Positions 25,756 to 34,584 of a DNA stretch of 64,000 nucleotides are shown piece by piece; positions within the stretch are counted from its first letter, which is position 1; each line of letters starts with the position of its first letter. Position numbers and translations under genes: made by a program. Below the pieces are notes generated by a model. The model worked only from the letters and a program-made list of their open reading frames with translations, was not told where the DNA came from and did not search any database. This stretch comes from JBGPTF01 sp041490445 (lineage in GTDB: Bacteria > Acidobacteriota > Terriglobia > Acidiferrales > UBA7541), in assembly GCA_041490445.1 (NCBI GenBank), contig JBGPTF010000010.1:62001-126000 (forward strand), written 5' to 3'.

Positions 25756-26781
25756 CTACGCGACCGTCAGGATGATTTTGCCGATACTTTGACGGCTGTG
25801 CATGTAGCGATGTGCCGCGGCCGCGTCGGCGAGCGGAAACGTTTTGCCGATGACCGGCTTGATCTGGCCCGCCGTGTACAGTTCGATCAATTCGGCCAGT
25901 TCCTCTCGCAACAGCGCGGCCCGGGCGTCGAGCCGCCCCAGGTGGACGCCGATGACGGAAATATTCTGCCGCATCAGTGCGAGCGGGTGGAAACGCGGCG
26001 TTTGAAGCAGCGCCTTCAGCCCACGCCACCAGCTCCGTTTCCCGTTCGGCCCCACCGAAGCAGAAAATCCGTAGATCACCAGCCGCCCCGTTGGACCGAG
26101 GCACCGCTCGCTCCTTCGAAATGACTTACCGCCAATCGGATCGAGCGCCATCTCGATGCCGCCGGGCGCAACACGCCGCACGGCTTCGACAAAATCCTCG
26201 CGCGTGTGGTCAATCGGATGGTCCACGCCGAGCTGGCGTAGAAAATCCTGCTTCGCGGGACCGGCGGTGCCGAACACGACGAAGCCGCGCGCCTTCGCCA
26301 GTTGCACGGCGGCAACGCCCACTCCGCCCGCCGCTCCGTGGACGAGGATGCGGTCGCCCTTCTGGAGATTCCCCATGACGATCATCGAATGATAGGCGGT
26401 GAGATAATTCACCGGAATGGCCGCCGCATCTTCGAATGGCATGGCTTCCGGCACGCGAAACACGCGCCGCGCGGGAACGGCAACGAGTTCCGCATACGCG
26501 TTGAATGCCGTCAGCGCCGCCACCCGGTCTCCTGCTTGCAATGGCTCGCCCCCCGCCTCGGCGGCCGGGCGCTCCACCACTCCTGCTACTTCCAGGCCCG
26601 GGATGAACGGCGGCTTCGGCGTGCCGGGGTAAAGACCCATGCGCGCAAACAGGTCGGCGAAGTTCATGCCGGCAGCGCGAACGCGCACCAGCACCTCGCC
26701 GGCCGCGGGCGTGGGATCGGGGACTTCACGAAGTTCGAAAACTTCCGGTGGCCCATACCGCCGAACGACCATGGCGCGCAT
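25756..26781 (-). CDS. MDR-family NAD(P)H:quinone oxidoreductase
   Basis: A 341-residue medium-chain dehydrogenase/reductase of the quinone reductase/zeta-crystallin group. The N-terminal GroES-like domain has VRAAGMNFADLFARMG and PGLEVAGVV. The Rossmann NADPH site is VHGAAGGVGVAAVQLAK. Catalytic zinc cysteines are absent, as expected for quinone reductases. AAGGAGG precedes the ATG at 26781. It converges with the second M16 gene (14 bp apart) and is divergent from the TldD-like pair. Confidence 0.85.
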   Translation of the reverse strand: MRAMVVRRYGPPEVFELREVPDPTPAAGEVLVRVRAAGMNFADLFARMGLYPGTPKPPFIPGLEVAGVVERPAAEAGGEPLQAGDRVAALTAFNAYAELVAVPARRVFRVPEAMPFEDAAAIPVNYLTAYHSMIVMGNLQKGDRILVHGAAGGVGVAAVQLAKARGFVVFGTAGPAKQDFLRQLGVDHPIDHTREDFVEAVRRVAPGGIEMALDPIGGKSFRRSERCLGPTGRLVIYGFSASVGPNGKRSWWRGLKALLQTPRFHPLALMRQNISVIGVHLGRLDARAALLREELAELIELYTAGQIKPVIGKTFPLADAAAAHRYMHSRQSIGKIILTVA

Positions 26782-26860
26782 CTAAGCCTCCTTGGCACAG
26801 GACTCGATGCCGGTGAGGGACGCCATCCTAGCAGATTGTATTGCGCCGTCCGCTTTCCGT

Positions 26861-26889
26861 TTGGGATTTCGAGCTACCTGGCATACACT
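26861..26889 (+). promoter_or_regulatory. Promoter for the TldD-like pair
   Basis: TTGGGA (26861-26866), 17-bp spacer, TACACT (26884-26889), 19 bases before the first TldD-like ATG. Confidence 0.5.
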
Positions 26890-26908
26890 AGCGAATTCTG
26901 CATCGCTG

Positions 26909-28636
26909 ATGAATCGCACTCATAGAATGCTTCGTCTCCTATCCGGTGCTTCACTGCTTGCCCTGGCGAGCCTGCTGCTTGCCGGGTCTGGCCGTTCGGC
27001 GCCGCCCGCCGATCCGCCCGTCCTCAAGGCAATGCAGGAAGAGCTCACGCGCTCGATGGACGCGCTGAGCAAGGCCGACCCCGCCGCGTATTTCATCAGT
27101 TACACCGTCACCGACCAGGAGGTCACTGAAGTCTCCGGGTCGAATGGCGCCGTTCTGAACAGTCAGAACGTGCAGGGCCGCTGGCTTGAAGTGCAAACGC
27201 GCGTCGGCAATTACAATCTCGACAGTACGCACAAGGTCGGCGACCGCGCGCCCGGCTCCGGCAGCCCCGGTTCTCAAGTGACGCTCGATGATGATATCCC
27301 CGTTCTCCGGCGCGCGATCTGGCTCGAAACTGACCGGCAATACCGTAGTGCTGCCCAGCAGTTGATTAAGATCCAAACGAGTAAAGAAGTGCAGGTGGAG
27401 ACGTCCGAAGGCCGCGCACCGGACTTTTCACGCGAGCAGCCGCACACCTCGATCCATCCGCCGGTTTCCATTCAGGTCGACCGCCGTCCGTGGGAGCAGC
27501 GCGTCCGCCAGTACACCGCGCTTTTCAGCACGTCGCCGTCTGTATTGAATTCGATTGCGACGTTTCGCGCTCGCGCCGACAACCAATACCAGGCGAATTC
27601 GGAGGGCACCAAGCTCGCCTTCGGGCAGATCCGCTATCGGCTCGAGCTCTTCGTGCAGAGCAAAGCGCCCGACGGCATGGACATCAACCGCTACGCGAAT
27701 TTCGATTGGGTGAATCCCGCCGACGCGCCGGACGACAAGACCGTGATGGCGCGCATTCGCACGATGATTCAGGAAGTGGAAGCCCTCGACCGCGCCCCGC
27801 TCGTCGAACCCTACGCCGGCCCGGCCCTGCTCACCGGTCGCGCCACTGCGGTTTTCTTCCACGAAGTGCTCGGGCACCGCCTCGAAGGATTCCGGCAAAA
27901 GGACATCAGCGAAGGGCAGACGTTCACGAAGAAAGTGGGTGAGCAAATCCTGCCGAGCTTTATTTCCGTCCACGACAATCCCACCCAGGCTCGCCTGGGG
28001 CCGAAAGACTTGCTCGGTTTTTACCCGTACGATGATGAAGGCGCTCCGGCGCAGGATGTGACGCTGGTCGATCATGGCGTGCTCAAGGGATTCCTGATGG
28101 CCCGCTCGCCGCTCGTCGGCTTTCCGCAGTCGAACGGACACGGCCGCCGCCAGTTGGGCTTCCAGCCGATTGCCCGCATGGGCAACACGATCGTCACCAG
28201 CGATCGAAAGGTTTCCAACGCAGAATTGCGGCAAAAGCTGATTGACCTCATCAAGCAGCAAGGCAAACCCTACGGGCTGCTGATTGACGACATCGCGGGC
28301 GGCTTCACCTTCACCGGCCGCGGCCAGCCGCAGGCGTTTCAGGTGCTTCCGCTCGTCGTCTATCGTGTATATCCCGACGGCCGCCCGGATGAGCTTGTCC
28401 GCGGCGTGGACATCGTCGGAACTCCGCTCGTTTCGCTGACGAAAATCGTGGCGACCGGCGACACTTCGGAGGTTTTCAACGGCTATTGCGGCGCTGAATC
28501 AGGCTCCGTGCCGGTGGCAGCGGCTGCGCCTGCCATTCTGATTTCGGAGCTGGAGGTGCAGAAGAAGGAGACCTCCACCGACAAACCGCCGATTCTTCCG
28601 CCGCCCGCTCACGACCCGGAGGCAAAAAAACAGTGA
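26909..28636 (+). CDS. Exported TldD/PmbA-like metallopeptidase (HExxxH present)
   Basis: A 575-residue protein of the TldD/PmbA (M103) family. The metal motif HEVLGH is at 318-323, in the TAVFFHEVLGHRLEGFRQKD block, with GYCGAESGS near the C-terminus. TldD of TldD/TldE is normally cytoplasmic; here an N-terminal hydrophobic segment (LLSGASLLALASLLLAGS) followed by a cleavable-looking region indicates export. The ATG at 26909 was chosen because it gives this signal; earlier in-frame starts overlap the divergent gene. The TGA overlaps the GTG of the next gene, a paralogue without the motif. Substrate unknown. Confidence 0.8.
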   Translation: MNRTHRMLRLLSGASLLALASLLLAGSGRSAPPADPPVLKAMQEELTRSMDALSKADPAAYFISYTVTDQEVTEVSGSNGAVLNSQNVQGRWLEVQTRVGNYNLDSTHKVGDRAPGSGSPGSQVTLDDDIPVLRRAIWLETDRQYRSAAQQLIKIQTSKEVQVETSEGRAPDFSREQPHTSIHPPVSIQVDRRPWEQRVRQYTALFSTSPSVLNSIATFRARADNQYQANSEGTKLAFGQIRYRLELFVQSKAPDGMDINRYANFDWVNPADAPDDKTVMARIRTMIQEVEALDRAPLVEPYAGPALLTGRATAVFFHEVLGHRLEGFRQKDISEGQTFTKKVGEQILPSFISVHDNPTQARLGPKDLLGFYPYDDEGAPAQDVTLVDHGVLKGFLMARSPLVGFPQSNGHGRRQLGFQPIARMGNTIVTSDRKVSNAELRQKLIDLIKQQGKPYGLLIDDIAGGFTFTGRGQPQAFQVLPLVVYRVYPDGRPDELVRGVDIVGTPLVSLTKIVATGDTSEVFNGYCGAESGSVPVAAAAPAILISELEVQKKETSTDKPPILPPPAHDPEAKKQ

Positions 28637-30459
28637 CGTTGCCGCGCGCACATCGAGTTCTCTCCCTTGCCCTGCTCGCGTTGTTTGCGGCGGCGCGGCC
28701 CGCTGCGGCGCAACCGTCCCCCGCGCCGGCGAATGACAACGATCAGACGCTTCGTGCGATGCGCGACGAAATGAATCGGTCGCGCGCGCGGCTGCAAATC
28801 GCCGGGCTCGACAAGCCTTACTACATCGAGTATCGCCTGCTCGATCTCGAGATTCGTTCTGTCACCGCCTCGTTCGGCGCATTGCTCTCGAGCTCCACGA
28901 CGCGAAACCGCTTCATGAACGTCGGGGTCCGCGTCGGCAATTATCATTTTGATAGTTCAAATTTTATCGGCGACGAAGGCTTTCGCGGCTTTCTCGGTTC
29001 GGCAGGCGAGGTGGGAGTGGACCGCGATTATAACTCGCTACGCCAGGATTTGTGGCTCGCCACCGACCAGGCGTACAAGGAAGCGCTCGACCAGCTCGCA
29101 CGCAAACGCGCTTTCTTGCGCAGCCTGGCAAAGCCGCCGGAGATTGACGATTTCTCGCAGGAGCCTGCGGTCACGCTCGTGGAACCGCGGCCCGAGCCTG
29201 ATTGGACTGCCCGCAACTGGGAAGAAGAAGCGCGCTCGGCTTCCAGGGTCTTCCGCGATTTTCCGGAGCTCTACAGCACCCGGGTCAACTATTACATCGT
29301 CTATGCGACCTACTACTTACTGACGAGTGAAGGCACGGAAATCCGCGTCTCGCGCAGCCTGGCCTCGATCGAGGCCGGGCTCGGTACCCAGTCGGGCGAC
29401 GGCATTTCTCTCCACAATTTCTATACGTCCTACGCGCGCAAACCAGCGGACCTGCCTGATATGCATGCCGCAGGACAGGCGCTGCAGAAGGCCAGTCAGG
29501 AACTGGAAGCCCTGCGCGCGAGTGGCTCGATTCAGGATTACGTGGGCCCCATGCTTTTCGATGCGCCCGCCGCGGGCTCGCTGCTCGCGCAGGCTCTTGG
29601 TCCCTCGATTTCCGGTGCTCGCCCTCCGCTCTCGATGATGCCGGTTTTCGACCAAATGATGGAGCGCATGGGTGGCCGCAGCGAATGGTCGGGCCGGCTG
29701 GGGACGCGCGTCCTGCCGCCGGGCGTTTCACTGATTGACGATCTCAACGCGAAAGAATTTCAGGGGCAGCCGCTGCTTGGTGGCTATGACGTGGACGATG
29801 AGGGCGTGCGGGGCCAGCGCGTCACCCTTGTCGAAAACGGTGTTTTGCGCAATCTACTGATGTCCCGGCGTCCCGGACCCGATTTGGATCATTCGAACGG
29901 CCACGCGCGTTCGATGTTTCTCTCGGATCCCCGGCCCATGAGCACGAATTTATTTTTCCAGCCGGCCGAGACGCTCCATCCGGCCGAGTTGCGCAAGAAG
30001 TTCCTGGAAATGTGCCGCGCGGACGGTCACGAATGGTGTCTCGAAGTGAAGCGCATGGACAATCCCGCGCTTGCTTTCTCGCGCCAGGAAGACGCGAACG
30101 ATCTGATCGCGGGCATCGCTGCTGGCGCCTCCACCGGTGATCGCCTCCCGCTCATGGTCTATCGCGTGTATGTCGCGGACGGCCGCGAAGAGCTGGTCCG
30201 CAGCGTGAGCCTGACTGGAGTGAACCTGCGGCTCCTGCGCAATCTCGCGGGGATCGGCGATGACCCCGCCGTGTTCAACTACATGCAGAGTGCCGCGCCC
30301 GGCTTCGCCGGCACCGCTCTTGGCGCGTTCGGCTCTGCGCAGAATGGTTTGCCCAGCTCCATTGTCGTGCCGTCGCTGCTTCTGGAAGAAGTGGAAGCCC
30401 GCGGCGCCCGCGGCGGACGCCAGCGCGCCCCGCTCCTCCCCCCTCCTCCGCTGCATTGA
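28633..30459 (+). CDS. Exported TldD/TldE-like paralogue lacking HExxxH
   Basis: A 608-residue paralogue of the upstream gene, with similar order: GLDKPYYIEYRLLDLEIR near the N-terminus, VGVRVGNYHFDSSNF, YDVDDEGVRGQRVTLVENGV, and GEELVRSVSLTGV-type C-terminal blocks. Where the partner has HEVLGH this protein reads LFDAPAAGSLLAQALG, so it cannot bind metal there, like TldE in TldD/TldE dimers. It has its own signal peptide (VLSLALLALFAAARPAAAQ). The start is GTG at 28633 within the GTGA overlap, indicating translational coupling and a likely 1:1 complex. Confidence 0.8.
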   Translation: MTLPRAHRVLSLALLALFAAARPAAAQPSPAPANDNDQTLRAMRDEMNRSRARLQIAGLDKPYYIEYRLLDLEIRSVTASFGALLSSSTTRNRFMNVGVRVGNYHFDSSNFIGDEGFRGFLGSAGEVGVDRDYNSLRQDLWLATDQAYKEALDQLARKRAFLRSLAKPPEIDDFSQEPAVTLVEPRPEPDWTARNWEEEARSASRVFRDFPELYSTRVNYYIVYATYYLLTSEGTEIRVSRSLASIEAGLGTQSGDGISLHNFYTSYARKPADLPDMHAAGQALQKASQELEALRASGSIQDYVGPMLFDAPAAGSLLAQALGPSISGARPPLSMMPVFDQMMERMGGRSEWSGRLGTRVLPPGVSLIDDLNAKEFQGQPLLGGYDVDDEGVRGQRVTLVENGVLRNLLMSRRPGPDLDHSNGHARSMFLSDPRPMSTNLFFQPAETLHPAELRKKFLEMCRADGHEWCLEVKRMDNPALAFSRQEDANDLIAGIAAGASTGDRLPLMVYRVYVADGREELVRSVSLTGVNLRLLRNLAGIGDDPAVFNYMQSAAPGFAGTALGAFGSAQNGLPSSIVVPSLLLEEVEARGARGGRQRAPLLPPPPLH

Positions 30460-30666
30460 TTGTTGTTTCCTGCGCTTGGAAGCGAAAGATGAAAGCGAGC
30501 TGCGCTACTGTTTTACCACGGCCAGGGTATCTTCGCATCCTACATCATCAAGTAGTTAATTCAGATTTCCGATATCAACTCTTTCTCGTGAACCTCCCGG
30601 CGTTCATCGTCATCTGTATTCATGCGGTTTTAAACGCGACGAAGCCGCTCTGGAGGCCTACACCGC

Positions 30667-30729
30667 ATGGGTGAGAAACAAAACCAGCCCTTTCAGCTCT
30701 CGTTCAATGCTTCCTTGATCCAAGCTTGA
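30667..30729 (+). pseudogene. 5' stub of an IS1380-family transposase
   Basis: The frame from ATG 30667 reads MGEKQNQPFQLSFNASL, then diverges and stops after 20 codons. The QPFQLSFNASL block is the characteristic N-terminus of IS1380-type transposases, which normally continue with a VDFQGSRVTSD segment. Only this tip is left. Identification is by recalled pattern over a short stretch. Confidence 0.6.
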
Positions 30730-30754
30730 CACCTTAGGGTGGCTGGCATATGGT
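30726..30754 (+). promoter_or_regulatory. Promoter for the cupin gene, at the end of an IS stub
   Basis: A perfect TTGACA (30726-30731) is followed by a 17-bp spacer and TATGGT (30749-30754). The -35 overlaps the stop codon of the IS1380 stub. The cupin ATG is ~63 bases further on. Confidence 0.55.
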
Positions 30755-30816
30755 TTTGCGCAAAGAGTAAGTTGAAATCGGAAGTTCCGGCCAAGAAGCG
30801 AAAAAGGAGATAAACG

Positions 30817-31224
30817 ATGAGGCACTTACGCCATGTGAGCTTGGCAGTCCTGCTTGTAGCAGCAGTCTTGGTCCTCGCCGCAGGGACAGCACAGGCGCAG
30901 GACCCCGTGAAAGTCGCACCGAAAAATTTTAAAGTGCTGCTGGACAACGAACACGTGCGGGTGCTCGAGTTTCACAGTAACGCCGGCGAGAAGATCCCCA
31001 TGCACTCGCACCCGGCTTGCACCATCTATTCGTTTGCGGCTGGGAAAAGCAAGTACACCTCTCCTTCTGGCGAGACCTCGGAGCGGGATATGCAAGCCGG
31101 TCAGGCGGTGTGGAGAGATGCAGAGTCTCACGCGAGTGAATTCATGGGCCCCGGCGAAGCTCATTCGTTACTGATCGAAATGAAGGGCAAGCATCACATG
31201 AAAACCTCGGCCAAGAAAAAGTAA
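30817..31224 (+). CDS. Exported single-domain cupin protein
   Basis: A 135-residue protein with a signal peptide (VSLAVLLVAAVLVLAAGTAQ, cleavage near AQA/QD). The cupin motif has EFHSNAGEKIPMHSHPACT, giving the HxH metal pair, and a second His in RDAESHASEFMGPG. It should be a periplasmic small beta-barrel binding a metal or small ligand. AAAGGAG lies before the ATG. The Lys-rich tail (MKTSAKKK) is unusual for a secreted protein. Function beyond the fold is unknown. Confidence 0.75.
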   Translation: MRHLRHVSLAVLLVAAVLVLAAGTAQAQDPVKVAPKNFKVLLDNEHVRVLEFHSNAGEKIPMHSHPACTIYSFAAGKSKYTSPSGETSERDMQAGQAVWRDAESHASEFMGPGEAHSLLIEMKGKHHMKTSAKKK

Positions 31225-31417
31225 CGGTACCTGAATTCCCAGCGTACACGGAAAAGTCGCCACGAACTGGCACCAGTGGTGTATCCAGCGCGCACATATG
31301 GCGCCTAGAGAATCGAGCATTTCACTATTTGTCGGCGAGCAAGATGATCGCCAAGACCGCCACCAACCCGACCAGCACAATCAACGGTTAAAGGTTTGCG
31401 GAGGGAATTGAGCTTCT

Positions 31418-32251
31418 CTAGCGCTCCGGCTCGAGGGTAATGAAGGAAATCTCCGGCCGGCACCGGAACCGCACCGGAAGCACGGACATTCCGACGCCGC
31501 GGCTCACAAACATCCGCGAGCCTTTTTCCTCGTACCATCCCTCTAAGAATCGGCCGCACTCGGAGGGAAGCCACAGTGGGGGCAAGAACGGCAGCCGAAC
31601 CTGGCCGCCATGCGTGTGGCCCGTCAGGCAGAGATTCACGCGCCCGGCGGCGCGGTCGAAAAATGCCGGGGCGTGAAACAGAAGGATCGTGTATGCGCCC
31701 GTTGGTATTCCATCGAGCGCAGCGTCGAGCTTCGGAGTGCCGCTGGAGGGATCATCGAGTCCGGCGAGCCAGACATCGGAGCGAACGCGTTGGTTTCCGT
31801 TGAGCAACAGGTGGACGCCGGCCTTTTCGTAATAGTCATGCTCGTGCCGGACCGGCCTCATGTTTTCCCAGTTCCCGCGCACAAACCACACGCCCAGCGG
31901 CGCGTGCAACTTTTGGTAAAGCTCACGGCACCGCCCATAACTCCCGCCCCACGAAGCCAGCGAGTCGCCCGTGATCACGATCAGGTCCGGTTTTTCTTCG
32001 TCGAGGATAGCCAGCAGTTTCCGCTCGCGGCGGCCGACTCCCCTGGTGTGCAGGTCGCTTAAATGCGCAATTTTCAGGGGCGCAGCGACAGGCGCGACGA
32101 CGGTTGAATGATCCACCTGAATCCAGTACGGTTCGATGAAGAGTGCGTCAATCGCCAATCCGCTGAGGAAAATGAGAAGAATCAGGATGGCCGGCCGGAT
32201 GGCGCCTCCTTGGCGCGCATATCTCTTGGTTGGTCCTGGATTCCTGTCCAT
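31418..32251 (-). CDS. Membrane-anchored calcineurin-like metallophosphoesterase
   Basis: A 277-residue protein. One N-terminal membrane anchor (PAILILLIFLSGLAIDALFI) precedes a full phosphoesterase core: HLSDLHTRG, VITGDSLAS, RGNWEN, LLFHAPAFF and LTGHTHGGQ, which supply the two-metal site. It resembles YaeI/YkuE-type phosphodiesterases. The ATG at 32251 (GGGGAGGAC just before it) is preferred over the upstream GTG at 32269. It probably acts on lipid or nucleotide phosphoesters at the outer face of the inner membrane. Confidence 0.82.
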   Translation of the reverse strand: MDRNPGPTKRYARQGGAIRPAILILLIFLSGLAIDALFIEPYWIQVDHSTVVAPVAAPLKIAHLSDLHTRGVGRRERKLLAILDEEKPDLIVITGDSLASWGGSYGRCRELYQKLHAPLGVWFVRGNWENMRPVRHEHDYYEKAGVHLLLNGNQRVRSDVWLAGLDDPSSGTPKLDAALDGIPTGAYTILLFHAPAFFDRAAGRVNLCLTGHTHGGQVRLPFLPPLWLPSECGRFLEGWYEEKGSRMFVSRGVGMSVLPVRFRCRPEISFITLEPER

Positions 32252-32602
32252 GTCCTCCCCGGCCGGCACTCATGAAGTTCCGCACCAGAATACACTTTCT
32301 GCAGGCTTTTCGCCCCGGTTGCCGGGGCCAGACCCAGCAATACCGCACGAGTGCGCTAACTGGCGCAGTCGCCAGCCTCCTTCCCTGTTATTCCTTTCAT
32401 TTACGGCTTAATTTTCAATGATTTACGGCTCATAAAGAACCTCACTTCCTGGCATCCGCCTTGCATCAAGACACCCTTATATATGGCAGAGCCGCGCCTT
32501 CTGCAGTGGGTCTGGCTGTCCGTCCACGCGGCTGAATCGACGGCTACCGGGAGCGTCCCGATGACAGAGACGACGACCGCTTGGGCAAGCGAGGAGCCAA
32601 CC

Positions 32603-34081
32603 ATGCCCCACGGAAGCCCGCCGAGCAACTCGACGGGCCGGCCATTTGATCGTCGCCGCCGCTTCCGCACGGAGCCTCTGAAGGCGCGCAAGCAGGACTC
32701 GCAGGAACGCCTGAATAACTTCAATGAAGTCTCGCTCGGACTGACTCTCGATCAGGCGCGGACCGAGGCGGGCCGTTGCCTGCAATGCGAGCATCATCCC
32801 TGCACGTTCGGTTGCCCCGCGCACAACGACATTCCCGGTGCGCTCTGGCTTCTCGAACAGGGCGATGTCCGCGGCGCCGCTCAGAAATTCTTCGAGACGT
32901 CCAATCTTCCCGATATCTGCGGGCGGCTCTGTCCGCAGGAGAAACAGTGTGAGGGGTTCTGTGTCTTGAACACGGCCGGAGTGCCGGTGAAAATCGGAAA
33001 GCTCGAAGCATTTTGCGTGGACTACGCGCGCCAGTTTCTCGGCGGGTATCTCCAGCCAGCGCTGGCCGCGCCGCTGGGCACGCATGTCGCCGTCGTCGGC
33101 TCCGGTCCGGCTGGGCTCGCTGTTGCCGAGGAGCTTGTAAAGCTCGGCCATGGCGTGACCGTCTTCGAGGCGTGGCCGAAGCCCGGGGGCCTGCTCGTGT
33201 ACGGCATCCCCGGCTTCAAGCTCAATAAGGACGTCGTCGAAGCCCACATCCGCTATCTCGAAGATCTCGGCGTCGAATTCCGCTGCAACACGCGCATCGG
33301 AAAAGAACTCACCGTGGACGATCTGTTGCGCCGCCGCGGATTCGACGGCGTTTTTCTCGGCCACGGCGCGGGCGCCGGCAATCGCATGAAGATCCCCGGC
33401 GAAGAGCTGCGCAACGTGTACAACGCCACCGAGTATCTCGTGCGCGGCAATTTGTCAGACGAATGGCTTCCGGAAAACATGCGCGGGCGCCCGCACGTGG
33501 GCAGGCGCACGATTGTGATCGGCGGCGGCGACACCGCTATGGATTGCGTCCGCACCGCGCGCCGGCTCTGTCCCGAAGGAGAAGTGTGGTGCGTCTATCG
33601 CCGCAGCGAAGCGGAGATGCCCGGCCGCTATGAAGAGCGCATCAACGCGCGCGAAGAAGGCGCGAAATTCGAGTGGCTCACCTTGCCGGTGCGCTTCTTC
33701 GGCGATGAAGCAGGAAACGTCCGCGCCTGCGAATGCATTCGCATGCGCCTCGGCCCTCCCGACGCGAAGGGCCGCCGCACGCCCGTTCCGATCGAAGGCT
33801 CGAATTTCACTCTCGAATGCGACACGGCCGTGATCGCGATCGGCTACAGCGTGGAAGACGAGATCGCCACAACCACGGAAAATCTCAAGACGACGAAATG
33901 GGGAACGATTTGGGTCGGCAGCGAGGACGAGGGCGCAACGAGCCGCGAAGAGGAAATTTGGGCCGCAGGTGACTGCGTACGCGGCGCCGACCTCATCGTC
34001 ACGGCGATGGTGCCGGCACGCAAGGCCGCCCAAGCCATGGATCGCGCCCTGCGCGCGCGCCTGGGCAAGCAGTTCTCCTAG
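32603..34081 (+). CDS. GltD-like NAD(P)-dependent oxidoreductase (glutamate synthase small-subunit family)
   Basis: About 492 residues. The N-terminal Fe-S domain has the two cysteine sets (RCLQCEHHPCTFGCP and CGRLCPQEKQCEGFC), then the FAD site VAVVGSGPAGLAVAEELV and the NAD(P) site TIVIGGGDTAMDCVRTARR, ending in WAAGDCVRGADLIVTAM. This is the GltD / NfnB-like flavoprotein layout. No large GltB subunit is nearby, so it may partner another oxidoreductase. The start is uncertain: ATG 32603 has AGGAG upstream, and ATG 32561 also has GGGAG. A hemerythrin gene follows after 26 bp. Confidence 0.78.
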   Translation: MPHGSPPSNSTGRPFDRRRRFRTEPLKARKQDSQERLNNFNEVSLGLTLDQARTEAGRCLQCEHHPCTFGCPAHNDIPGALWLLEQGDVRGAAQKFFETSNLPDICGRLCPQEKQCEGFCVLNTAGVPVKIGKLEAFCVDYARQFLGGYLQPALAAPLGTHVAVVGSGPAGLAVAEELVKLGHGVTVFEAWPKPGGLLVYGIPGFKLNKDVVEAHIRYLEDLGVEFRCNTRIGKELTVDDLLRRRGFDGVFLGHGAGAGNRMKIPGEELRNVYNATEYLVRGNLSDEWLPENMRGRPHVGRRTIVIGGGDTAMDCVRTARRLCPEGEVWCVYRRSEAEMPGRYEERINAREEGAKFEWLTLPVRFFGDEAGNVRACECIRMRLGPPDAKGRRTPVPIEGSNFTLECDTAVIAIGYSVEDEIATTTENLKTTKWGTIWVGSEDEGATSREEEIWAAGDCVRGADLIVTAMVPARKAAQAMDRALRARLGKQFS

Positions 34082-34107
34082 AGCCGCGAGAGATCAAGGA
34101 GATGGTG

Positions 34108-34578
34108 ATGCAAATCCACCAGAAACTCGAATCCATCCGGCAGGAGCATGAGGAGATCCGGAAATTCCTGAATGCCGCGGAGTTGGCCCTGGCGCGCGCT
34201 TCCGGCGACGATTGGGCGATTCGCGGCGAAGTTCTGACTGAGCTGCGGGAAATGGATGGCAAGCTTGCCGGTATCAGCGAGCACTGCCGCCATGAGGAAG
34301 AAGATGTTGAATCGCCGTTCGCAAACTTTCTGGACGAGCCTTCCCTGGCGGAAATGAAGTCCGAGCACGACCGCCTGCGACTGCTCACCAGCAATTTCCG
34401 CCGCGAGCTGAAGCTTGCCACCGTGCCGCGCATCGCGGAAGTCGTCACGCGGGGCCAAGACCTGCTGACGGAGTTGCAGCGCCACCTCAAGGAAGAAGAA
34501 AGCCTGCTGGCGAAGATCGAGGAAGGAATCACCACACAGGAAAAAACGCTGGTCCGCTTCGCCCACTCGGTGGAGTAG
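34108..34578 (+). CDS. Hemerythrin-like HHE domain protein
   Basis: A 156-residue helical protein with hemerythrin-type ligands spaced through four helices: EHEEIRKFL, EHCRHEEEDV, KSEHDRLRLL and QRHLKEEESLLAKIEE. It should bind a non-haem di-iron site for O2, NO or redox sensing. The ATG at 34108 is taken because AAGGAG is optimally spaced from it; the ATG at 34102 lies against the ribosome site. Co-transcribed with the GltD-like gene, which suggests a shared redox role (inference). Confidence 0.78.
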   Translation: MQIHQKLESIRQEHEEIRKFLNAAELALARASGDDWAIRGEVLTELREMDGKLAGISEHCRHEEEDVESPFANFLDEPSLAEMKSEHDRLRLLTSNFRRELKLATVPRIAEVVTRGQDLLTELQRHLKEEESLLAKIEEGITTQEKTLVRFAHSVE

Positions 34579-34584
34579 CCCACG

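Larger units (their letters stand above)
30460..30816 (+). other. Spacer between TldD-like pair and cupin gene
   Basis: 357 bp without a full gene. It contains a short IS1380-type transposase start (30667-30729) and a good promoter (30726-30754). The first ~200 bp show nothing recognisable and are A/T-richer than their surroundings. Confidence 0.6.

Noticed and set aside
31324..31382. Short hydrophobic minus-strand frame of about 19 codons (IVLVGLVAVLAIILLADK)
   Set aside because: It looks like a membrane segment, but there is no ATG or ribosome site and it is too short to support.
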